5,432 nucleotides of DNA from Candidatus Woesearchaeota archaeon (GTDB lineage Archaea; Nanobdellota; Nanobdellia; Woesearchaeales; UBA10216). Positions 1 through 4,281 of this stretch are shown piece by piece. The notes beneath the pieces were generated by a model. It saw only the letters and a program-made list of their open reading frames with translations, was not told the DNA's origin and ran no database searches. Position 1 is the stretch's first letter. Every line of letters starts with the position of its first letter. The stretch lies in assembly GCA_013331515.1 (NCBI GenBank), contig DUGG01000010.1, positions 1 through 5,432 on the forward strand. The letters are read 5' to 3'. The translations under genes were made by a program, and so were the position numbers.

Positions 1-210
1 GTAGTGGGGCTCATGCAGCACTCGGGGGGTATAGCTGACGCTGTTGATGGCATAATAAAGATAGCCAGGAAAAAAACAGGCGCCACGCTCATCTACGACA
101 GGGATCCGCATGAACTGGTGAGAAGAGTCATAACAGAGATAGTCAGGAGAACCGAAAAAGAGGAGAAGTGGAGGAAAAAGGTAAATCACCACAAGTGCGA
201 AAAATGCTGA
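1..210 (+). CDS. C-terminal fragment, possibly LOG-like nucleotide-binding protein
   Basis: The reading frame is open from the first base and ends at TGA 208-210, so this is the last 69 codons of a gene that begins outside the window. The fragment contains GGIADAVDGI followed by TGATLIYDRDPHELV, then a charged helix and a tail with HHKCEKC. The glycine-rich turn followed by a hydrophobic strand and 'D-DP-LV' resembles the C-terminal part of LOG/SLOG-type Rossmann proteins (nucleotide phosphoribohydrolases and relatives). That is a resemblance from memory and the assignment is weak. A nucleotide-related role would suit the next gene, pyrF, which starts 9 bases downstream on the same strand and is probably co-transcribed. 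The His/Cys-rich end (HHKCEKC) could bind a metal, but two Cys and two His in seven residues prove nothing. Coding status is well supported; function is not. Confidence 0.6.
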   Translation, partial: VVGLMQHSGGIADAVDGIIKIARKKTGATLIYDRDPHELVRRVITEIVRRTEKEEKWRKKVNHHKCEKC

Positions 211-219
211 ACAGGAAAA

Positions 220-1035
220 ATGGATTTCGCCGAATATCTTGAAAAAACAGCCAGAAACAATGACAGCATTGTGTGCTTCGGGATAGACCCGGTGATTGAA
301 AGGATACCTCTCAAGTTGAAAGGCACCGGGAGGAGAATAACCAAGTTTTATTCTGAAATGCTTTCTGCCATTGCCGACGACATAGCTGCCGTGAAGCCAA
401 ACTATGCGTACTTCGCACAATATGGCTTTGATGGATTGAAAGCCCTGGAAAAGATAATTGCCGTTGCAAAAAAGGAAAAGCTGCCGGTCATACTGGACGC
501 GAAGAGGGGGGACATAGGAAAAAGCAGCGAGGCATACTCCAAAGAGGTGTTTGGATTCTGGAAGGCAGACGCTGTCACGGTCAGCCCATACATGGGCACG
601 GACAGCGTCCTGCCTTTCATTACTCAATCGAAAGGGGTTTACGTACTTGTGAGGACTTCAAACCCGGGATCCAGGGACTTGCAGCAGCTGCCGATGAAAA
701 GCGGGAAAGAACTTTTCATGGAAACGGCGGGAAAGGTGCTTGAATGGGGAACCGGCGCCGTAGTAGGAGCAACCAACATTTCAGAGCTTGGCAGGATAGC
801 GCGTTTTTTCGCCGCGGCGAACAGGAAGACGCCGTTGCTTATACCTGGAGTCGGCTCACAGGGAGGCAACGCGTCCGAAGTTGCTGAGATGCTGAAGGCG
901 GCCAACAGAAGCATAGCAATGCACCGGATAAACAGCAGCAGCGGGATTAGCTATGCTTATGAGAAATACGGCGGCAATTACGTTGCGGCTGCAGAGAAGG
1001 CCGTGAAAGAGTTGAATTCAGAGATAGGCCTGTGA
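220..1035 (+). CDS. pyrF: Orotidine-5'-phosphate decarboxylase, long (type 2) form
   Basis: Decarboxylates OMP to UMP, the last step of de novo pyrimidine synthesis, as a cytoplasmic TIM-barrel dimer. The 271-residue product has substrate-loop FGIDP (20-24), VKPNYAYF with the first catalytic Lys59, and ILDAKRGDIG (91-100) carrying Asp93, Lys95 and Asp98. Together these make the K-D-K-D tetrad. It continues with DAVTVSPYMG (117-126), LVRTSNPGS (143-151), VVGAT (181-185) and LIPGVGSQGG (207-216). DAKRGDIG, the TSNP loop and the ~270-residue length mark the type 2 family, not the ~215-residue form usual in archaea. One oddity: the C-terminal phosphate-binding segment reads INSSSGISYAY (237-247), with Ser where I expect Arg (SSR). 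ATG 220 is chosen because it follows the previous stop by 9 bases, has a purine-rich AGGAAAA just before it, and gives a family-like N-terminus. Confidence 0.95.
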   Translation: MDFAEYLEKTARNNDSIVCFGIDPVIERIPLKLKGTGRRITKFYSEMLSAIADDIAAVKPNYAYFAQYGFDGLKALEKIIAVAKKEKLPVILDAKRGDIGKSSEAYSKEVFGFWKADAVTVSPYMGTDSVLPFITQSKGVYVLVRTSNPGSRDLQQLPMKSGKELFMETAGKVLEWGTGAVVGATNISELGRIARFFAAANRKTPLLIPGVGSQGGNASEVAEMLKAANRSIAMHRINSSSGISYAYEKYGGNYVAAAEKAVKELNSEIGL

Positions 1036-1036
1036 A

Positions 1037-1147
1037 ATGCCTGTTCTTTACCTTTTTAATGTTGATGGAACGATGGTTGACGTGAATAATTACGCTACAT
1101 GTTGGCTGAAAGGCGCGTTTCACCTATCAGAACCTCAATTGTCTTAG
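1037..1147 (+). pseudogene. Remnant of HAD-superfamily phosphatase N-terminus
   Basis: An ATG one base after the pyrF stop opens a 36-codon frame ending at TAG 1145-1147. Its product begins MPVLYLFNVDGTMVDVNNY. The pattern of four hydrophobic residues, then F-x-V-D-G-T-x-V-D, is the HAD hydrolase motif I (consensus FDVDGTLVD), normally within the first ten or so residues, as here. The nucleophile Asp is replaced by Asn (AAT), which should abolish phosphatase activity. The frame stops long before the rest of a HAD domain, and I saw no continuation in the other two plus frames to about 1250. From 1095 it overlaps the 3' end of the convergent gene. The simplest reading is a decayed last gene of the pyrF operon, cut off by a rearrangement that brought in the neighbour. 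A chance match is possible but unlikely given position and motif. Confidence 0.45.
1043..1058 (+). terminator. Possible T-rich terminator after pyrF
   Basis: Eight bases after the pyrF stop is a pyrimidine/T-rich run (GTTCTTTACCTTTTTA) in the short convergent gap before the minus-strand gene. Archaeal intrinsic termination often needs only T-runs without a strong hairpin, and I see no strong stem here. The tract also lies inside the HAD-like remnant, where it encodes Val-Leu-Tyr-Leu-Phe, so the T-richness could simply be hydrophobic codons. Confidence 0.3.
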
Positions 1148-1895
1148 AAGGAACCAGAGCTTGCGGGTAGTAAGAGCTGTCAACAACCAAGCGGTTGACA
1201 AACAGCAGCTTGCTGGCATAGACCTGCCGGCTGCCTGCATATACGACAACGTCAGCTACCATGACCTTGCTCCTGCCTGATGTATCAAAAGCAACCAGCT
1301 CGACCCCATCGAGCTTCTTTTCAAGCACGTAGCCGTTTCCAAAAAGAACGTCAGCAGGCCGGTCTGGCAAGCAGGACTTGACAACCAGAGGAACAGACGC
1401 TTTCATGAGCCCGGGGTTGCCATCCTCTTTCCTTTTTGCAAATACCGTTGCAAAGTGTTCACCAGGCTTGAGCGTGCCAGGCCTGATGGAAAAATAGGTG
1501 CCAGCTCCAGGGCCGTAGTAGCTGCCAAAGTGTTCAACATTCCCCACCGGCTGCATTGAAAGCTCGCTTATTTCAGGATTCGGATTGCTGGAAATTACAA
1601 GATATGCGTCGTAAGCGAGGGAAGTTCCCTTTATGGCCGCCCTGACAACTCCAAACCCTTTGCTGCACATAACGCCACCGGGATTTTCCACAACTGCCTC
1701 AATTGATTCAACTGCCCTTCCGGAAACCAGTTTATTTGAAGTGATAAACTGCCGGGAAGAGCTGCCTGACGACAGCAGCTGTTCAAGGGGTTGTGAAGCA
1801 ACCTGCCCTGCAAACGGCATGGCGGCAAGGACAACTGTACCTGTGATTGCCAAGTTGGCAGCAAGGCGGCCAAGGGAGCGAAAGCGCAGGTTCAT
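1095..1895 (-). CDS. Secreted or surface protein of unknown function
   Basis: A 266-residue protein that I do not recognise. The N-terminus is a classical signal sequence: Arg4, Arg6 and Arg10, a hydrophobic core at about 11-30 (LAANLAITGTVVLAAMPFAG), then a plausible signal-peptidase site after VAS (32-34). No later membrane segment is visible, so it is probably exported and released, or held by partners. After a Ser-rich linker (42-48) the chain is rich in alternating hydrophobic residues and Gly/Pro turns, as in beta-sandwich (Ig-like) domains. Examples are PGTLKPGEHFATVFAK (139-154) and the VMVADVVVYAG and EVLIGE strands. It has only two cysteines, Cys77 and Cys175, which could form a disulfide outside the cell. 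ATG 1895 is preferred because it starts directly at the signal sequence and lies about 28 bases from a TATA-like box. The gene is convergent with pyrF and its last 53 bases overlap the HAD-like remnant. Confidence 0.8.
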   Translation of the reverse strand: MNLRFRSLGRLAANLAITGTVVLAAMPFAGQVASQPLEQLLSSGSSSRQFITSNKLVSGRAVESIEAVVENPGGVMCSKGFGVVRAAIKGTSLAYDAYLVISSNPNPEISELSMQPVGNVEHFGSYYGPGAGTYFSIRPGTLKPGEHFATVFAKRKEDGNPGLMKASVPLVVKSCLPDRPADVLFGNGYVLEKKLDGVELVAFDTSGRSKVMVADVVVYAGSRQVYASKLLFVNRLVVDSSYYPQALVPSKTIEVLIGETRLSANM

Positions 1896-1918
1896 ACCGC
1901 CCAGGAAAGCAGACTCAG

Positions 1919-1927
1919 CTTAAAAAG
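1919..1927 (-). promoter_or_regulatory. TATA-like box for the secreted-protein gene (leaderless)
   Basis: Read on the minus strand this is CTTTTTAAG, centred about 28 bases before the A of the ATG at 1895. Archaeal TATA boxes are centred about 26-27 bases before the transcription start, so the predicted transcript begins at or within a base or two of the ATG. No good Shine-Dalgarno sequence precedes that ATG (the upstream bases read CCTGGGCGGT), consistent with a leaderless message. Confidence 0.5.
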
Positions 1928-1942
1928 TCATCCATACATTGA

Positions 1943-1956
1943 CCACTTTTAAGTGG
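1943..1956. repeat. 14-bp dyad CCACTT-TT-AAGTGG, possible operator
   Basis: Two 6-base arms, perfectly complementary, are separated by two T bases, about 48-61 bases upstream of the secreted-protein start and just upstream of its TATA-like box. The spacing suits an activator or a dimeric regulator binding next to the basal promoter. The arms are short, and the centre (CTTTTAAG) itself looks TATA-like, so it could be an alternative promoter element. Confidence 0.35.
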
Positions 1957-2000
1957 AAATGAAAATCCCAACCGCGGCAAGCCGAAGGGCATGAAACCTA

Positions 2001-2044
2001 TAGTCAAGGACAGAAATAAATGAACAAAAAGCTGTCCTTGACTA
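2001..2044. repeat. Perfect 13-bp inverted repeat with 18-base loop
   Basis: TAGTCAAGGACAG (2001-2013) and CTGTCCTTGACTA (2032-2044) are exact reverse complements. The loop between them is A-rich on plus and T-rich on minus. It lies in the 206-base gap between two minus-strand genes, where I found no convincing coding sequence. The stem would be very stable in RNA from either strand. Possible roles are a terminator or processing hairpin after the HTH-phosphoribosyltransferase gene, a small RNA, or a short mobile palindromic element. The sequence alone does not choose between them. Confidence 0.8.
2014..2031 (-). terminator. Possible T-rich terminator after the HTH-phosphoribosyltransferase gene
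   Basis: On the minus strand the loop of the 13-bp inverted repeat reads CTTTTTGTTCATTTATTT. It follows a complete 9-bp hairpin (2087-2049) and lies about 70-88 bases after the stop codon at 2102. T-rich tracts are the main determinant of archaeal termination, so this is the best candidate in the gap. It is unusual in lying inside the loop of a second strong stem. Confidence 0.35.
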
Positions 2045-2048
2045 ATAT

Positions 2049-2087
2049 CAAAGGGCATATCGCATGCTCAACTTTTTGTGCCCTTTG
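2049..2087. repeat. 9-bp inverted repeat CAAAGGGCA / TGCCCTTTG
   Basis: The arms at 2049-2057 and 2079-2087 are exact reverse complements around a 21-base loop. Beyond one mismatch the stem can add three more pairs (2045-2047 with 2089-2091). The loop contains the palindrome GCATGC at 2062-2067. On the minus strand it is the first structure after the stop codon at 2102, and would form near the 3' end of the HTH-phosphoribosyltransferase message. Confidence 0.65.
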
Positions 2088-2101
2088 CTATATTTGACTG
2101 A

Positions 2102-2830
2102 TCAAACAGGGTCTATGAGTGAAAGGTAAGTGACCTTGTGCGATTTTTTCAGCACCTTATAGGCCGGCTCTGTTATAAAAATGGCAAAAATCCCAGCAAC
2201 GTTCGCTTTTGCCTGGCCGCAGATGCTTATCAGCGAATCAAACGTTGTGCCTGCACGGATGACGTCATCAACGACGAGGACATCCTCATTCCTTTTCAGG
2301 AGAGACTTCGGAAGAAAAAACGGCGCGGCAAGGGGCTTGGAAGCAGTGCCCCTGGAAACATAATGGTCGGAAAAGGCGATTTCCTGCGTTCGCTTAGCAT
2401 AGATGCACCTTGCACCCATCATGTTGGCAAGGGAATTTGCCAGGGGAATGCCATCAACTGCCGCGGTAAGGACAGCATCAACATTCCCTGCATGAAAGCC
2501 TTTCATGGCGTTGAAGGCAATCACATTCAGGAGAAAAGGCTGCGAAAGAATGTCTGCAGTGACTATGAATTTCGATCTGCTGTTCCTTGCAACGTCAAGA
2601 AGCTTTGAGAGATAGTTCTTGGTGAAAAAGGATGTGATTTTATCGGCACGGTCGGCCTTCGGCAAAACATAGCCATGGATGTAACGGTTAAGCACGCCGG
2701 CGGGCAGCGAGAGTTCCCTTGACAGGACGCGAAAGGTCTTCTGCGCCTTCATGGCCTTGAGGCAGTCAACCGAAAGCAATTTTACCTTGGTTTCCTCAAG
2801 TGCTGTAAGGTGCTTTACTTGCGAAGGCAT
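2102..2830 (-). CDS. HTH-phosphoribosyltransferase fusion, probable purine regulator
   Basis: A 242-residue protein with an N-terminal DNA-binding segment and a type I phosphoribosyltransferase (PRT) fold. The HTH spans about 33-57 (FRVLSRELSLPAGVLNRYIH, then GYVLP), followed by RADKI. The PRT part has VDAVLTAAVDGIPLANSLA (118-136), IYAKR (143-147) and the PRPP loop VLVVDDVIRAGTT (184-196) with the acidic Asp188-Asp189 pair. It is related to the adenine/xanthine PRT side of the superfamily; HTH-PRT fusions of this kind are found in archaea, and haloarchaeal GfcR is a PRT-like regulator. The start at 2830 is chosen over the upstream GTG at 2878, which would run the coding region through the purA promoter; 2830 sits 27 bases from the TATA box, giving a leaderless message. 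Divergence from purA suggests it senses PRPP or a purine nucleotide and controls purA and itself. A working salvage enzyme is the alternative, and both may hold. Confidence 0.85.
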   Translation of the reverse strand: MPSQVKHLTALEETKVKLLSVDCLKAMKAQKTFRVLSRELSLPAGVLNRYIHGYVLPKADRADKITSFFTKNYLSKLLDVARNSRSKFIVTADILSQPFLLNVIAFNAMKGFHAGNVDAVLTAAVDGIPLANSLANMMGARCIYAKRTQEIAFSDHYVSRGTASKPLAAPFFLPKSLLKRNEDVLVVDDVIRAGTTFDSLISICGQAKANVAGIFAIFITEPAYKVLKKSHKVTYLSLIDPV

Positions 2831-2837
2831 GTTGCAA

Positions 2838-2846
2838 GAGCATGCG
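2838..2846. promoter_or_regulatory. Candidate operator GAGCATGCG between TATA box and regulator start
   Basis: This 9-mer, with the palindromic core GCATGC (2840-2845), lies between the TATA box and the HTH-phosphoribosyltransferase start codon. A bound protein there would block its transcription. The same 9-mer occurs in opposite orientation at 2061-2069, after the gene. TTGC and GCAA half-sites flank it at 2832-2835 and 2846-2849. It is suggestive only, as no known operator matches it. Confidence 0.25.
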
Positions 2847-2850
2847 CAAA

Positions 2851-2861
2851 ACCTATATAAA
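2851..2861. promoter_or_regulatory. Shared, near-symmetric TATA box for divergent purA and HTH-phosphoribosyltransferase
   Basis: The 56 bases between the two start codons hold one clear TATA element, CTATATAAAG, centred near 2857. It is about 30 bases before the purA ATG (2887) and about 27 bases before the HTH-phosphoribosyltransferase ATG (2830). Read on the minus strand it is CTTTATATAG, also a good box. A-rich stretches that could act as BRE lie on both sides (GCAAAAC on plus; ACAAATC on minus). Both transcripts would have essentially no leader. No second TATA box is visible in the gap. Confidence 0.6.
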
Positions 2862-2886
2862 GATTTGTCTGATTGCACATTTTCTC

Positions 2887-4281
2887 ATGAATGCTGTTGT
2901 CATAGGGGCGTACTGGGGGGACGAGGGCAAGGGCAAGATAGTTGACATGCTGGCAGCGAATTCCGACTGGGTTGCCAGGTTCAATGGCGGGGATAATGCC
3001 GGGCACACAATTGTCGCAAATGGAAAGGAAGTTGTATTGCACGTTGTTCCTGCAGGGATGGTGCAGGGCAAGAATGTTGCGATAGGCCCGGATGTCTTCT
3101 TCAACCCCAAAACATTCTTTGCCGATTATGAAGGCGTGCTCAAGGCAGGGTTCAGGGTTAACGGCAGGATATTGATTGATGAGAGAGCTCATGTCATAAT
3201 GCCGTACCACATCGCGCTCGATGCAGGTGGGGAGGCAAGCGGAAAGCTCGGCACCACAAAAAGGGGGATAGGACCAGTAGCCAAAGACAAGGCATCAAGG
3301 ACAGAGGATATCACTATCTGCGACCTGGTAAGCCCGGGCTTAAGGGAAAAGATAAAAGCCGTTGTTGCTGCAAAAACCGCTGAGCTTGTCGCTGTCAAGG
3401 CAATTGAAAAGGCTGCCGATGCTGAAAAGTATGCTGAAGCAGCATATGCTGAATATGCCCCTTATGCTGAAAAGATACGGCCTTATGTTGGAAGCTGCGC
3501 CTATGAGCTGAACGCCGCGCTTGACTCAGGAAAGACAATGCTGTTGGAAGGCGCACAGTCAACCCTGCTTGACGTCGTGCATGGGACAAGGCCGTATGTG
3601 ACATCTTCAAACTGCACGGCAGGAGGAGCGGCTGCCAACCTTGGAATTGACCTGAGAAAATTCAAGATAATTGCAGTCGTCAAAGCCTACCCGACAAGGG
3701 TTGGAGAAGGGGCGTTCCCATCGGAGCTTGGCAATTACGAGGACGCCAAAAAAGAGAAAAAAGGCGAAACCCTGACCGCTGCGGAGAAGAAAAACGCGGT
3801 TGACGGCGACCAGGGCCTGCTGGGAAAATGGATAAGGCAGGACGGCAGGGAGTTTGGGGCGACCACAGGAAGGCCGAGAAGGACAGGATACCCCGATTTT
3901 GTCGCACTGAACTATTCAGCCATGATAAACGGCGTTGACGAATGGGCAATCACAAAAATAGACATCCTTTCAGGAAAGCCGCTGAAGGCGGTTGTGGCTT
4001 ACGAAAAAGACGGGAGGAAAACCACAAGATTCCCGTTCAAGCTTGAAGGCTGGAAGCCGGTCTACGGAAACAGGGAATACTTCTGGAACGCCATGGCGGA
4101 GAGCGAAATAAAAGCCGCTGTTGCAAAAGGCTATGACGCGCTGCCTGGCGGAATGAAGGAATACATACGCGACCTAGTAATTGCAACAAAAACGCCAGTC
4201 TCCATGGTATCCCTCAGCCCCGAAAGGGAAATAACAGTCACCAAAGACGTGTTGAAAAGGACGATGGAGTATTTGAGATGA
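2887..4281 (+). CDS. purA: Adenylosuccinate synthetase
   Basis: Joins IMP and aspartate using GTP to make adenylosuccinate, the committed step to AMP. The 464-residue product has WGDEGKGK (10-17) with catalytic Asp12, NGGDNAGHT (33-41) with catalytic His40, GTTKRGIGP (122-130) of the IMP site, and EGAQSTLLDVVHGTRPYVTSS (221-241). It continues with AYPTRVGEGAFPSEL (267-281), FGATTGRPRRTGYPD (323-337) and KIDILSG (357-363). It is longer than the ~340 residues common for archaeal PurA and the ~430 of bacterial enzymes. The excess includes an Ala/Tyr/Glu/Lys-rich helix (about 158-197) built partly from nucleotide repeats, and a Lys/Glu-rich stretch (about 284-308). ATG 2887 is chosen because MNAVVIGAYWGDEGKGK is the normal PurA N-terminus; the in-frame ATG at 2842 would place start codon and coding sequence over the TATA box. 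Its stop overlaps the next start (ATGA). Confidence 0.95.
   Translation: MNAVVIGAYWGDEGKGKIVDMLAANSDWVARFNGGDNAGHTIVANGKEVVLHVVPAGMVQGKNVAIGPDVFFNPKTFFADYEGVLKAGFRVNGRILIDERAHVIMPYHIALDAGGEASGKLGTTKRGIGPVAKDKASRTEDITICDLVSPGLREKIKAVVAAKTAELVAVKAIEKAADAEKYAEAAYAEYAPYAEKIRPYVGSCAYELNAALDSGKTMLLEGAQSTLLDVVHGTRPYVTSSNCTAGGAAANLGIDLRKFKIIAVVKAYPTRVGEGAFPSELGNYEDAKKEKKGETLTAAEKKNAVDGDQGLLGKWIRQDGREFGATTGRPRRTGYPDFVALNYSAMINGVDEWAITKIDILSGKPLKAVVAYEKDGRKTTRFPFKLEGWKPVYGNREYFWNAMAESEIKAAVAKGYDALPGGMKEYIRDLVIATKTPVSMVSLSPEREITVTKDVLKRTMEYLR
3418..3471 (+). repeat. Interspersed 9-base repeat within purA
   Basis: TATGCTGAA occurs exactly at 3430-3438, 3445-3453 and 3463-3471, with a one-base variant (GATGCTGAA) at 3418-3426. 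All are in frame, encoding Tyr-Ala-Glu or Asp-Ala-Glu, with spacing growing by one codon each time (12, 15, 18). This looks like slippage-driven growth of a helical insertion at about PurA residues 178-195, away from the catalytic motifs. Confidence 0.65.

Larger units (their letters stand above)
1896..2101. other. Intergenic region without a convincing gene
   Basis: This 206-base gap separates two minus-strand genes. It contains, from right to left in the sense of transcription, a 9-bp hairpin, a T-rich tract inside a perfect 13-bp hairpin, a 14-bp dyad and a TATA-like box. A 47-codon minus-strand frame (2058 to 1915) crosses it but has no support as a gene. I see no tRNA or known riboswitch. 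Confidence 0.6.

Noticed and set aside
1915..2058. A 47-codon minus-strand frame, hydrophobic (contains LFVHLFLSLTIGFM), ending 20 bases before the secreted-protein start
   Set aside because: It crosses both arms of the 13-bp inverted repeat and its start lies in the stem of the second hairpin. No ribosome-binding site or family resemblance. Most likely chance, though a tiny membrane peptide cannot be excluded.
2001..2106. C/D-box small RNA or tRNA in the hairpin region
   Set aside because: I see CTGA near 2098 but no correctly placed C box with its partner, and no cloverleaf or T-loop sequence.
2093..2106. Short dyad TTTGA-CTGA-TCAAA over the stop codon of the HTH-phosphoribosyltransferase gene
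   Set aside because: Five-base A/T-rich arms are expected by chance, and no function is suggested beyond the two stronger hairpins nearby.
2138..2608. Long plus-strand frame of 156 codons opposite the HTH-phosphoribosyltransferase gene
   Set aside because: It lies wholly antisense to a gene with clear family motifs and shows no recognisable domain of its own.
2831..2878. Upstream GTG start for the HTH-phosphoribosyltransferase
   Set aside because: It adds a Cys-rich 16-residue extension encoded by the promoter region. ATG 2830 is 27 bases from the TATA box and gives a sensible N-terminus.
2842..2886. Upstream in-frame ATG for purA, adding 15 residues
   Set aside because: It would place coding sequence over the TATA box and add residues not found in PurA, whose N-terminus normally begins just before the GDEGKGK loop. 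ATG 2887 fits both family and promoter.
3294..3303. TCAAGGACAG inside purA matches ten bases of the 13-bp inverted-repeat arm
   Set aside because: It is ordinary coding sequence (Ser-Arg-Thr region) without the second arm, so a chance match.
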